Assembly: GCA_034439615.1 (NCBI GenBank)
Contig: JAWXAT010000047.1
Span: forward strand, 62,001-126,000
Direction: 5' to 3'
DNA from: Oligoflexia bacterium
GTDB lineage: Bacteria; Bdellovibrionota; Bdellovibrionia; JABDDW01
Length of the DNA: 64,000 nucleotides
Below, piece by piece: positions 1-8,096 of this stretch. Position 1 is the stretch's first letter. The number at the start of each line of letters is the position of its first letter. The translations under genes were made by a program, and so were the position numbers. The notes beneath the pieces were generated by a model. It ran no database searches. It was not told the DNA's origin and saw only the letters and a list, made by a program, of their open reading frames with translations.

Positions 1-206
1 GAAGCAAATGTTTCTTTGCCATGGGCAATTGCTTGAGCATCTTTATCAAAGCTTGTCACCGAGGCTCGTACAAATTTATTAAGTAAACTTTTGGTGTGGC
101 CACCACGGCCAAAGGTTCCTTCAAACAAATGTTTAGGAATACGCGTTTGCTCGATGAATGCATTGAGTACTTCTTTTTCTAACACGGGAACATGTTCATT
201 CGTCAT
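1..206 (-). CDS. rsmH: 16S rRNA m4C1402 methyltransferase RsmH (N-terminal part, cut by window edge)
   Basis: Only the first 68 or so codons lie in the window; the gene continues past base 1. The translation begins MTNEHVPVL and has the family's early HVPVL motif, followed by EGTFGRGGHT, which matches the S-adenosylmethionine-binding GxxGxGGHT loop of RsmH/MraW. RsmH methylates N4 of C1402 in 16S rRNA and is normally the second gene of the dcw cluster. The ATG overlaps the 3' end of mraZ by 11 bases, so the two are probably translationally coupled and cotranscribed. What follows to the left (ftsL, ftsI and so on) is expected from the usual dcw order but not seen. Confidence 0.93.
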   Translation of the reverse strand, partial: MTNEHVPVLEKEVLNAFIEQTRIPKHLFEGTFGRGGHTKSLLNKFVRASVTSFDKDAQAIAHGKETFA

Positions 207-681
207 GAGTATCAATCTCCGATACGGCAGCAAGTGTCTGACTAAAGTCTTGGGCTAGATTATCAAAAAGTCCTGACCAAGTCTCTTGTGACCATATCTC
301 AAATTTATTAGCAAATCCCACGAGCACTACTTCACTTTGAATTCCAGCATAACTTCGAAGCGTTGGCGGAATTAAAAGCCGAGATTGAGCATCAATATCA
401 ACCGGATGCCCACCTGAAAGATAAAATCTTTGGAAATTTTGAACTTCCACTTTGAGCTGTGGAAGCTTTGAAATTTTCTTTTCTAATTTGGTCCATTCAG
501 AAAATGGATACGCATCTAGACAGCGCTTACCTTGATATTGGCTATTGGTAATTATCATGCGAGAATCAGTAATAGTGCGTAGTACTTCACGAAAAGATGC
601 TGGAAGTATGAGTCTGAATTTTGGATCAACTTTAACTTCAAAGCGTCCACGAAATTGGGGGGGAACAACACTGCCGATCAT
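196..681 (-). CDS. mraZ: Transcriptional regulator MraZ
   Basis: A 161-residue MraZ/SpoVT-AbrB-fold protein, the DNA-binding autorepressor that heads the dcw cell-division and wall cluster. Two tandem MraZ repeats are visible: FRGRFEVKVDPKFRLILPASFRE near the N-terminus and DAQSRLLIPPTLRSYAG in the second half, each with the family's D-x-x-x-R-(L/I)-x-(L/I)-P core. An ATG at 741 would add 20 residues, but it has no ribosome site and sits almost on the operator. The ATG at 681 follows GAGGT with a 6-base gap and places FRGRF close to the N-terminus as in other MraZ proteins, so 681 was chosen. rsmH overlaps its 3' end. Three MraZ-box repeats lie just upstream, pointing to autoregulation. Confidence 0.92.
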   Translation of the reverse strand: MIGSVVPPQFRGRFEVKVDPKFRLILPASFREVLRTITDSRMIITNSQYQGKRCLDAYPFSEWTKLEKKISKLPQLKVEVQNFQRFYLSGGHPVDIDAQSRLLIPPTLRSYAGIQSEVVLVGFANKFEIWSQETWSGLFDNLAQDFSQTLAAVSEIDTHDE

Positions 682-756
682 CCATGACCTCAAAATTGGG
701 GAAAGCCCATCCTTGGGCTCCGATAGAGGCTTGATGGTCATAGTTCACACTAAAAA

Positions 757-780
757 CCACTTTGCCCCACTTATCTCCAC
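757..780 (-). promoter_or_regulatory. MraZ-box operator (three GTGG repeats, 10-bp period)
   Basis: On the minus strand three GTGG tetramers occur at exactly 10-base intervals (plus-strand CCAC at 757-760, 767-770 and 777-780). MraZ is known to bind tandem TGGG/GTGG-type repeats spaced about 10 bp apart upstream of mraZ. The array lies immediately downstream of a candidate -10 element, so bound MraZ would occlude transcription initiation. Confidence 0.8.
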
Positions 781-808
781 TTTATCGGGTTGATGCCTCT
801 AGCGTCAA
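781..808 (-). promoter_or_regulatory. Candidate sigma70-type promoter of mraZ-rsmH
   Basis: Read on the minus strand, TTGACG (plus 803-808) and GATAAA (plus 781-786) are separated by 16 bases. This gives 5/6 and 4/6 matches to the -35 and -10 consensus. The MraZ-box array starts directly after the -10 element. Confidence 0.6.
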
Positions 809-875
809 GACGGGATTTTTTAATTTTTTTTAATGCTTTCGCATGCTAGCCTGACGTCAGAAATCGGGGAGACAC

Positions 876-1892
876 ATGCTCGTTAGCTGTCCGCGATGCG
901 GATTTGAGCAACCAAAAGACAAGTTTTGCGCTAAATGCGGGATCGTTATGGACGGTTTTGTTGGGAAAAAACCACCCATCCTATCTCGCATCGCGTCATC
1001 AGTCACCTTTTACGGAATTATCATTGGTCTTATCATTGGGAGTTTCATTTTTTTCTACATTTCAGAAAGCAAAGTTACTGAACAAGAATTGGCTGTGCAA
1101 ACACCTGTCACAAACCCCGTTGTTGCGAATGAAGGAACTCCCACTCGCGAAGTTTCCCCTCTCACCGCTTCTAATTCTAATAATTTGAAAACTCCGCTTC
1201 AAAATGCGCGCACGAACTCTGCTCCCAAAGATTTACAAAGAGGGGCTGTACCAAGTGATCTTACTGCGGGGTCTTCTCAAAAAGTTCTAGATGCAACAGC
1301 GACAAATCCTGGAGCCCAAGAAGCAAATGTGAACATTGAATTTGCATTATCAAATGCCGATACCCTGGGCCGCTTTCAACAAGATGCGGAAGGAAACCTC
1401 GAGATTGGACGTCATTCGATGGCGGTTATTTCTCAATTTAAAACAAAACATGATTCAGTGATACGTGACGGTGGGTTTAAACATATCGCACACGAAACTA
1501 GAAATCTTATTTTAGCTCAACCCAGCCTAGTTTTTCGCGGCGGTAAAGAACCAAAATCAAATGAGGCAATTGGTTTTTTTGTTGAGGTAACACCCGTTCG
1601 TACTTCAGAACGTGGAACCGAATATAAAGTTTCTGTTAAAAGAAGCCTACCAGAAGTGACAGCCACTGAAGTGCGCGTCGTATCAACAAACTATGATGAA
1701 ACTGTCACATTGGCCCCACAAGCTGGGATCATCATCGCAGGTCTCTTACCACGAAAAACTATCATTGAAGGCGAAGAAGAATTGTATAAAGCAAATGTTC
1801 TCAAAGCCTTACTAGATCCTGCGTTCCAACGAGGTGATGCCGAATTTATCATTCTTATTTATCCACAATTCCAAAACACGCACACACCTTAA
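876..1892 (+). CDS. Zinc-ribbon, single-TM protein with secretin-like C-terminal segment
   Basis: Protein of 338 residues. Residues 5-22 carry two CxxC knuckles (CPRCG and CAKCG), a cytoplasmic zinc ribbon. One hydrophobic segment spans about 45-66, followed by a low-complexity Ser/Thr/Asn/Pro-rich linker to about 145. The last ~70 residues (ETVTLAPQAGIIIAGLLPR, then FQRGDAEFIILIYPQF) resemble the GG(L/I) and FQRGETELVI(L/I)(V/I)TP signature of type II/CpaC-like secretins. That resemblance is by eye and is inference. The ATG follows CGGGGAGA at good spacing. The gene is divergent from mraZ and has no evident operon partner. Function is not recognised. Topology would put the secretin-like part in the periplasm, tethered to the inner membrane. 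Confidence 0.75.
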   Translation: MLVSCPRCGFEQPKDKFCAKCGIVMDGFVGKKPPILSRIASSVTFYGIIIGLIIGSFIFFYISESKVTEQELAVQTPVTNPVVANEGTPTREVSPLTASNSNNLKTPLQNARTNSAPKDLQRGAVPSDLTAGSSQKVLDATATNPGAQEANVNIEFALSNADTLGRFQQDAEGNLEIGRHSMAVISQFKTKHDSVIRDGGFKHIAHETRNLILAQPSLVFRGGKEPKSNEAIGFFVEVTPVRTSERGTEYKVSVKRSLPEVTATEVRVVSTNYDETVTLAPQAGIIIAGLLPRKTIIEGEEELYKANVLKALLDPAFQRGDAEFIILIYPQFQNTHTP

Positions 1893-2045
1893 TTATTGAC
1901 CAGTTGAATCAAATTTCTTTGTAAGAAAACTTAATTATTTTTATCGAAATACTCTTGTACTTTTCACTCACCGTTCAATACAGTTTTCTCGGGAAAAGAA
2001 AAACCGTGCACTTAAGAATTTCAGCCGCACGATAATGGGGGAAAC

Positions 2046-2969
2046 ATGAATCGTTCACAAAGAAGTTTTGTTGCAATACTCTGCCTACTTGTTTCATTTT
2101 CATCAGTTAGTTGGGGTTGGGGAAGAACAGGTCATGAAGTAGTTGAAGTGGTAGCTGCCCAAATCATGCCAGCTTCACCACTTGCAAGACTCCTCAAAAG
2201 TAATCTTACAAATATTCAACAAATCTCTATGGTGCCCGATATCTACTGGAAGCACGGAACAACTCCTCCAAATAAATTAGAAGGTCAATCACACTTTTTT
2301 AATTTTGATTTTTATCACCCTCAAGGTGGAGCGCCTCAACTTAATATTTCTTACTACTTAGAAAAATTTGGTAGAGCCGCTATACTAGAACATGGCTCTG
2401 CTCCATGGCGAGTTGGCCAACTCACAGGCGTTTTAGTTCGAGCCATGAAACGTCCACAGGTGTCCCCAGATGAAGTTATTCAAATTGCCGCAACACTTGG
2501 CCACTACATTGGTGATCTCGGGAACCCCCTACACTGTACTCTAGATTACGATGGCGTCGCAGCCGGTGTTAAAGGCCTTCATTCTTATTTTGAAACCAAA
2601 ACTATCAATGAATATTTTACGGAAGCACAATTACGTGAACTTGTTACTCAAGCCTCTGTGCCGATGTTTAACTCAATGCCTGATGAAATTTCACCTGTTG
2701 AAATAGGCTTAGGCATGGCTATCGCCTCTTATGAAAGTGCTCAGCCACTATTAGCTATGGCTTCAAAACTTAAGTTAACCCCTGAGTTGTCACAGCGTTC
2801 AAAACCTTTGATCGTAAAGACACTGGCCACATCTGCTGCCACCTTAGCTAAAGTATGGCATGAGGCCTGGGTTTTAGCCGGTCAACCCGATTTCAATACA
2901 GCACACATCGAACGTGTTCAATTTCCTGAGTGGGTGCCTGTAAATTATTTGCGCGCTAACAAGCACTAA
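2046..2969 (+). CDS. Secreted S1/P1-type nuclease family protein
   Basis: Protein of 307 residues with a signal peptide ending near residue 23 (VSWG). Cleavage would expose WGRTGHEVV, matching the N-terminal Trp and His zinc ligands of the S1/P1 nuclease and phospholipase C superfamily. Further ligand motifs are visible: VPDIYW, the HFFNFD segment, and HYIGDLGNPLHC (the HxxxD/HxxGDxxxPLH signature). Such enzymes are tri-zinc nucleases cutting single-stranded DNA or RNA and removing 3' phosphates. The protein would act in the periplasm or outside the cell. The SD is GGGGG four bases before ATG. The gene stands alone ahead of a nucleotide-salvage trio, which would suit nutrient recovery from nucleic acids (inference). 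Confidence 0.85.
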   Translation: MNRSQRSFVAILCLLVSFSSVSWGWGRTGHEVVEVVAAQIMPASPLARLLKSNLTNIQQISMVPDIYWKHGTTPPNKLEGQSHFFNFDFYHPQGGAPQLNISYYLEKFGRAAILEHGSAPWRVGQLTGVLVRAMKRPQVSPDEVIQIAATLGHYIGDLGNPLHCTLDYDGVAAGVKGLHSYFETKTINEYFTEAQLRELVTQASVPMFNSMPDEISPVEIGLGMAIASYESAQPLLAMASKLKLTPELSQRSKPLIVKTLATSAATLAKVWHEAWVLAGQPDFNTAHIERVQFPEWVPVNYLRANKH

Positions 2970-2993
2970 TCGCAAAAACATTTAGCACATCAC

Positions 2994-3023
2994 TTGACCC
3001 AGTTTTGTATTTTGGTTTAGAAC
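2994..3023 (+). promoter_or_regulatory. Candidate promoter of the tdk-upp-hpt salvage operon
   Basis: TTGACC at 2994-2999 (5/6) and TAGAAC at 3018-3023 (4/6) are 18 bases apart, about 60 bases upstream of the chosen tdk start. Judged by eye only. Confidence 0.4.
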
Positions 3024-3083
3024 AGTTTTAACAACAGCAGTAGCTGACTTTTGCTTACTTGCTTTAATTATGGGGATACATTT

Positions 3084-3725
3084 GTGAGAGATATGCTTTC
3101 GCCAGGCCGGGGGGCTGGGTGGATAGAAGTAATAGTGGGCAGCATGTTTAGCGGTAAAACCGAAGAACTCATTCGTCGTTTGAAAAGAGCTCAAATTGCT
3201 AAACAACGAATGCAGGTTTTTAAACCTCGCATTGATAATCGCTATAGCGCTGATCACGTAGCCACTCATTCTGAACAAAGAACGAGTTCACAAGTAGTCG
3301 ATGACGCTCAAGGAATATTAAATCTTGTCGCCGACAACACGCGCGTAGTTGGAATCGATGAAGCCCAATTTTTTGACATGTCTATCATTGATGTCTGTCA
3401 GAAATTGGCAAATCGTGGAGTGCGGGTCATCATTGCTGGTCTCGATACAGACTGGAGAGGTGTTCCGTTTGATCCCGTGCCTCAGTTAATGGCTGTCGCT
3501 GAAACTGTCACTAAATGTAATGCCATCTGTATGGTTTGTGGAGGGCTTGCCTCTCGCACCCAGCGCATTAGCAGCTCAACGGCACGTGTAGTTGTAGGCG
3601 CCAGTGATTTGTATGAAGCGCGATGTCGCGGATGTTTTGATCCACATTTAAGCGAAGCTAAATCTACTGCTAAAGTTACACCTAAACGAAAACAAAAAAA
3701 TGTTGATCGTGAGATTGATGCTTGA
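3084..3725 (+). CDS. tdk: Thymidine kinase
   Basis: Type II thymidine kinase, about 213 residues, phosphorylating thymidine (and deoxyuridine) with ATP in pyrimidine salvage. It has the Walker A loop GSMFSGKT after the WIEVIVG strand and the DEAQFF Walker B/lasso motif. Two CxxC pairs (CMVC and CRGC) form the family's structural zinc site. YEARCRGC near the C-terminus matches the usual closing motif. The start is uncertain: a GTG at 3084 follows GGGGA with a 7-base gap and is preferred; ATG at 3093 and ATG at 3051 are alternatives. The stop TGA is overlapped by the TTG start of the next gene. Confidence 0.93.
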   Translation: MRDMLSPGRGAGWIEVIVGSMFSGKTEELIRRLKRAQIAKQRMQVFKPRIDNRYSADHVATHSEQRTSSQVVDDAQGILNLVADNTRVVGIDEAQFFDMSIIDVCQKLANRGVRVIIAGLDTDWRGVPFDPVPQLMAVAETVTKCNAICMVCGGLASRTQRISSSTARVVVGASDLYEARCRGCFDPHLSEAKSTAKVTPKRKQKNVDREIDA

Positions 3726-4504
3726 GGCGTGAAATCGAGCATCATTACGGCGCGAATGTTCATATTCTTCAAGACATATATTTGTCTTCACTGCTCGCTA
3801 GACTTTGTCATCCTCAAACCCATCAGCCAACAATTAATGAGTTGGTAAATTTTCTTTACACAAGCCTCATTAAAACTGTTTTAAACCATGAATTTCCATC
3901 AATGAAAATTTCTGCACCCACACGCATGACTCAAAAACATGCAAACCAGAATTTAGAAGCTACAGTTCTTGATAATACACAGCGTGTGGTTTGTGTTAAT
4001 CTTGCTCGAGCAGGAACATATCCAAGTCACATTTGTTACAATACACTTAACTATATTTTAAATCCTGACAACATCAGACAAGATCACGTCATCGCCGCCC
4101 GTACCACCGATGATAAAGATCGCGTAACAGGGACAACTTTAAGTGGGTCAAAAATTGGTGGTGATGTTAATAAGTCAGTAGTTTTGTTTCCTGATCCAAT
4201 GGGCGCTACGGGTGGAACCCTAGTATCAGCACTTGATTTTTACAAAAATAATGTTGTTGGTAAGGCCCAAAAATATATCGCCCTTCACTTAATTATTACT
4301 CCTGAATATATTAAACGCCTTCAAAATGCACATCCAGATCTTGTGATCTATGCCGTAAGACTTGATCGTGGTCTTTCAGCAAAAGAAGTACTCAATGAAA
4401 CACCTGGTAAACGTTGGGCAGAAGAAAAAGGCTTAGATCAAAATGATTACATTGTTCCAGGTGGTGGCGGGTTTGGTGAAATTTTAAACAACTCGTATGT
4501 ATGA
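3722..4504 (+). CDS. upp: Uracil phosphoribosyltransferase family protein
   Basis: A 260-residue PRTase of the uracil type, converting uracil and PRPP to UMP. The PRPP loop is LFPDPMGATGGTLVSAL, close to the DPMLATGGS of Upp. The C-terminal NDYIVPGGGGFGEI corresponds to the uracil-specific YIVPGLGDxGDR region but with Gly in place of several polar residues. NLARAGTYPS is the RAG segment. It is longer than typical Upp (about 210), with an N-terminal extension. The start is a TTG forming a TTGA overlap with the tdk stop; no in-frame ATG lies near it. The position between tdk and hpt supports a salvage role. Uracil as the exact base is inferred. Confidence 0.8.
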   Translation: MRREIEHHYGANVHILQDIYLSSLLARLCHPQTHQPTINELVNFLYTSLIKTVLNHEFPSMKISAPTRMTQKHANQNLEATVLDNTQRVVCVNLARAGTYPSHICYNTLNYILNPDNIRQDHVIAARTTDDKDRVTGTTLSGSKIGGDVNKSVVLFPDPMGATGGTLVSALDFYKNNVVGKAQKYIALHLIITPEYIKRLQNAHPDLVIYAVRLDRGLSAKEVLNETPGKRWAEEKGLDQNDYIVPGGGGFGEILNNSYV

Positions 4505-4510
4505 GTAAAT

Positions 4511-5029
4511 ATGTCAGATAAACTTAGAATCCTCAAAACTGAAACAGAAATTAAACAGCGCATTTCTGAAATGGGAACTACACTCACAAAAAAATTCAAA
4601 GGCCAAGAGCCACTTGCCATTTGTGTTTTGAGTAGTTCATTTATTTTTTTCTCTGATCTTATTAGAGCAATTGATGTTGATTTGAGTTGTGAATTTTTAG
4701 GAGTTTCTTCCTATAAAGATAAAAAAGTTTCATCTGGTGAAGTTGAAATTACTTTAGACTTGAGTGTCCCCCTTGAAGGTCGGGATGTGATACTTATTGA
4801 AGACATGGTAGACACGGGTCTTACAATGAATTTTTTAATTAAAACGTTAAAAGCCCGCAGGCCAAAATCAATTACAACTGTTGCATTACTTTTAAAACGT
4901 GATGCCCTAAAAACAGAATGCACCATAGATCATATTGGTTTTGAAGTGCCTAATGAATTCATTGTCGGTTACGGAATTGATTATGCTGGGCAGTTTAGAA
5001 ATCTACCTTATCTCGCAGTTCATGAGTGA
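4511..5029 (+). CDS. hpt: Hypoxanthine (guanine) phosphoribosyltransferase
   Basis: A 172-residue purine PRTase making IMP/GMP from hypoxanthine/guanine and PRPP. The PRPP-binding motif is VILIEDMVDTGLTM, with the acidic pair ED before VDTG as in HGPRT. The flexible-loop Ser-Tyr is in FLGVSSYKDK, and the closing FIVGYGIDYAGQFRNLPYLAV is the family's metal and purine-ring binding end. It lies 6 bases downstream of upp and is almost certainly cotranscribed in a base-salvage operon. Confidence 0.93.
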   Translation: MSDKLRILKTETEIKQRISEMGTTLTKKFKGQEPLAICVLSSSFIFFSDLIRAIDVDLSCEFLGVSSYKDKKVSSGEVEITLDLSVPLEGRDVILIEDMVDTGLTMNFLIKTLKARRPKSITTVALLLKRDALKTECTIDHIGFEVPNEFIVGYGIDYAGQFRNLPYLAVHE

Positions 5030-5061
5030 TTTTGATTCTTAATAATTCAAAGGAGATTTAC

Positions 5062-6477
5062 ATGAAGTATATTCTCGTCTTACTCGTTTTAGTTTTTTGT
5101 CTCCCCACACTTGCCAATCATGATCTCAGTGAAGCTCTAAAAATGTTTAATCAAGGCACGGTTCAAAAACAGGTTTTACTTGTAAAGTATAAAGATTCTA
5201 TTACCGTTAGGAATATCAATAAAACACTCGCGACAAATATTCCTTACCTCTCAGAAAATGTATTTATTCGTGGTGAAAAAGTTTATCAACAAGAACGACT
5301 TGCCCTCAGTTCACGACTAAAACTAACACATTTAGAAAATTATATTTATTTTCATTTAAAAAATATCCCAAGTGCTCAAGAAGCCAGAAATATTCTAAAA
5401 AACATTTATGCTCAGTCTATAGTTGAGTTTGCATATTTTGAACCAACTCTTGAAGTTGCAGTAATAAATGAATCACTAGGCCCAATAAGAAGTATTGAGT
5501 CAAACATCCCTACTCCTAATTTTGAAGCCGGACAGTTTTATTTAAAACCAGCTCCACTTGGTATTGATGCGTATTACGCATGGACACTTAAAGGCGGAAC
5601 AGGTACCGGCATCAAAGTTGTCGATGTTGAATTTGGTTGGACCCACAAACATGAAGAATTCAAAGCCCCTTTTTGGACAAATCAAATAAGCGGGTCTCAT
5701 GCAACTCACGGCACTGCTGTTTTAGGAGTACTTGCTGCTAAAAAGATTAACCAAACTGGAATCGTGGGAATTTCACACGATGTAGAATTCGGAACTGCTG
5801 GAATGAAATGGCAAGGAAGTTGGGACAAATGGTTTGTCAGTTTTGCCCGCGCTTTTGATCAAGCCACAGTCACAATGTCGCCAGGACATGTAATGGTTAT
5901 TGAACTTCAAGGCAATGGCCCAGATAGTAAATATGTTCCTATGGAATATTGGAAGCCAATGTTTGACACCATAAAACTAGCAACAGCTAAAGGAATTCAC
6001 GTCATAGAAGCTGCCGGAAACGGCGATGCCAATTTAGATGCACCAATTTATCAAAATATTTTTTCAATGAGCGTTCGTGATTCAGGCGCCATTATGGTTG
6101 GTGCTGGGGCACCCCCTACACCTGATCAACAACATCTTACGCGCATGTCATTTTCTAACTACGGTGCACGTATCGATGCCATGGGGTATGGTTGGGATGT
6201 AGTGACAACCGGCTACGGCGATCTCTTTGGCGGATCAAATTCAGCAAGACAATATACGAAAAAATTCTCAGGTACATCAAGTGCAACACCCATTGTAGCA
6301 GGGGCAGTTGCCTCATTGTCAGGCATGGCCAAAATGCAAAATGTGGTTATCACCCCTGAGCAAATGCGAACTGCACTAAGAAAAACAGGAACCCCTCAAT
6401 TAGGAAACACTCATCAACGCATCGGTAATCTGCCGAATATGAAAGAACTAGTTAAGTATTTTTCTCCAGCTAACTAA
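5062..6477 (+). CDS. Secreted subtilisin-like serine protease (S8)
   Basis: Protein of 471 residues starting at the ATG preceded by AAAGGAGA. An upstream in-frame start at 5026 adds residues without a signal peptide and was rejected. The signal peptide ends at about residue 19 (TLA). A propeptide-like region follows (about 20-160), then the S8 domain. Catalytic Asp is about 188 (VVDVEFGW), His about 216 (SHATHGTAV), oxyanion Asn about 320 (AAGNGDAN) and Ser about 406 (FSGTSSATP). The whole triad is intact, so an active secreted peptidase is expected. Substrate is unknown. It follows hpt closely but is functionally unrelated. Confidence 0.9.
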   Translation: MKYILVLLVLVFCLPTLANHDLSEALKMFNQGTVQKQVLLVKYKDSITVRNINKTLATNIPYLSENVFIRGEKVYQQERLALSSRLKLTHLENYIYFHLKNIPSAQEARNILKNIYAQSIVEFAYFEPTLEVAVINESLGPIRSIESNIPTPNFEAGQFYLKPAPLGIDAYYAWTLKGGTGTGIKVVDVEFGWTHKHEEFKAPFWTNQISGSHATHGTAVLGVLAAKKINQTGIVGISHDVEFGTAGMKWQGSWDKWFVSFARAFDQATVTMSPGHVMVIELQGNGPDSKYVPMEYWKPMFDTIKLATAKGIHVIEAAGNGDANLDAPIYQNIFSMSVRDSGAIMVGAGAPPTPDQQHLTRMSFSNYGARIDAMGYGWDVVTTGYGDLFGGSNSARQYTKKFSGTSSATPIVAGAVASLSGMAKMQNVVITPEQMRTALRKTGTPQLGNTHQRIGNLPNMKELVKYFSPAN

Positions 6478-6486
6478 TTCTTAAAT

Positions 6487-7296
6487 TTATTTTAAAATGT
6501 TTTGAAGTTCACTTCTGACAAGATCTTTAATATTTTCATATGACGGATTCGTGCTTGATGAATTTGCAATTAATGGATTCTGTAATGGATTCATATTTAA
6601 TGCCGATATTTTTGTTGGTATTTCAGGCGCATTAAATTTTGAGGCTGGTCGTTTTTTTAAAAGCTCCTCAACGAGTGCTGCGGGCAATGGCTTAAGGGTT
6701 CCCAGCTGTTCTGCAATTTTATGCTGCTGAGCTATATGCTCCACAAGTTCTAATCTCAAATATGTTTGAAGTACGTTTTGACCAACAGTAAATACTCCGT
6801 TTCCTGGAACAACACATCCATCGCTCTCAGCCAATGCGCGTGAAAATTCTAAATCAAACATTCCACCTGATTGTTCGCGAGATGGATCTAATGGAGATAA
6901 AAATGCAGTGGTAAGAATTTGTCGACCTAGACTCACGATCGCCTCTGGAACAGCGGGTGTACCGATTTGACGCCCGGCTAAGCCGTAACCACTTGCTGTC
7001 ACAGGGTGTGCATGAACCACACAGGTTACATCTGGGCGCACACGATAAATCGCAAAATGCCATGCGATTTCACCAAAAACCTTATGCTTACCTTCAAGCA
7101 CATTTCCTTGAGAATCTAAAATAAGTAAATCACTCTCAGTAACATCTGCTTTAGCAAAGCTTGTAGGTGTGGTTAAAAATCGACCATCCGCTAATTTGAA
7201 AGAAATATTTCCATCGTGGTTAGCAACAAGTTGACGTCGCTCTAGACGTTTGCAGGCGTCAACTATTTGAGATTTAATTTGACCCAGTTCAGACAT
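6487..7296 (-). CDS. Class II aldolase/adducin-family protein
   Basis: Protein of 269 residues; the first ~205 form a class II aldolase domain. It has the HDGNIS N-terminal loop, the catalytic-type Glu (GEIAWHF, E76) and the zinc pair HAHP (H95, H97). In FucA-type enzymes a third zinc His occurs in an NHG motif. Here the equivalent segment reads PGNGVFTVG, with Asn 166 at that place, so metal binding or chemistry may differ. The C-terminal ~60 residues are low complexity with a short amphipathic end. It could act as a sugar-phosphate aldolase, epimerase or dehydratase relative; substrate unknown. Convergent with the subtilase gene, with only 9 bases between stops. Confidence 0.8.
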   Translation of the reverse strand: MSELGQIKSQIVDACKRLERRQLVANHDGNISFKLADGRFLTTPTSFAKADVTESDLLILDSQGNVLEGKHKVFGEIAWHFAIYRVRPDVTCVVHAHPVTASGYGLAGRQIGTPAVPEAIVSLGRQILTTAFLSPLDPSREQSGGMFDLEFSRALAESDGCVVPGNGVFTVGQNVLQTYLRLELVEHIAQQHKIAEQLGTLKPLPAALVEELLKKRPASKFNAPEIPTKISALNMNPLQNPLIANSSSTNPSYENIKDLVRSELQNILK

Positions 7297-7367
7297 GACA
7301 ATTACTTACTGCGTCACAGCCTTAGAATCAAGCTGAAATAAATCTCCATTATGATAGGGTCTTATAC

Positions 7368-8096
7368 ATGTTCTACATCCAAATGCTTTTGTGTACTATT
7401 TGGTTTTTCTTTTGCTGTTTTATCACGCTGTTTGTAGCCATCATTCGCTGGCGCCATCCAAGCAATGGTTATTTTTGCTCAGTCTTGTTCACAAATGGCA
7501 CAAAACTAATCACTGGTTTACGAATTAAAATTCATAATAAAGAACGCCTGCGAGCGACACAACCATGCATTTATTTAGGTAATCATCAAAGTAATGTAGA
7601 CATACTTGTGCATGCTGATTGTTACCCGCCACGCACTATTGCAATCGGAAAAAAAGAATTACTCTGGATACCGTTATTTGGATTCCTCTTTTATCTTTGT
7701 AGAAATATTTTATTAGACAGAAAAGATCACTCCCGTGCAGTAGAAGGGCTTAATCAGGCCAAAGATTATTTAATGAATAAAAATATTTCTATTTATATGT
7801 TTCCAGAAGGTACTCGAAATAGGGGCGCAAAAAAATTACTACCCTTTAAAAAAGGGGCATTTCACATGGCCATATTAGCGGGTGTTCCAGTGCTTCCAGT
7901 AGTGGCATCTCATATTGATACCCTTGTTGATTTTAAAGCTAAAAAAATTCATCCGGGGACATTTAACGTGGAAGTTCTAGAACCCATACCTACAAAAGGT
8001 CTGACGATTGACGATATCGATACCTTAATGCAAACCACTTATGAGCGAATGCAAAGTGCCTATGAACGACTTAAAAGTGAGCGTTTTTCTAATTAA
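7368..8096 (+). CDS. plsC: 1-acyl-sn-glycerol-3-phosphate acyltransferase
   Basis: A 242-residue membrane acyltransferase that adds the second acyl chain to lysophosphatidic acid. Motif I is NHQSNVD (HX4D), motif III is MFPEGTRNRG, and LPVVAS corresponds to motif IV. Two N-terminal hydrophobic stretches (about 3-28) anchor it. No strong SD was seen before the ATG. Its last four bases overlap the 3' end of the convergent rnj gene. With fabI, pssA and the lipid-kinase-like gene it is part of the window's phospholipid-synthesis content. Confidence 0.92.
   Translation: MFYIQMLLCTIWFFFCCFITLFVAIIRWRHPSNGYFCSVLFTNGTKLITGLRIKIHNKERLRATQPCIYLGNHQSNVDILVHADCYPPRTIAIGKKELLWIPLFGFLFYLCRNILLDRKDHSRAVEGLNQAKDYLMNKNISIYMFPEGTRNRGAKKLLPFKKGAFHMAILAGVPVLPVVASHIDTLVDFKAKKIHPGTFNVEVLEPIPTKGLTIDDIDTLMQTTYERMQSAYERLKSERFSN

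Noticed and set aside
682-741. Longer mraZ N-terminus from the ATG at 741
   Set aside because: No ribosome site, and MraZ proteins start near the FRGRF element; 681 has GAGGT at proper distance.
545-793. Plus-strand open frame across mraZ and its promoter
   Set aside because: Antisense to mraZ, no SD, composition and content follow the other strand.
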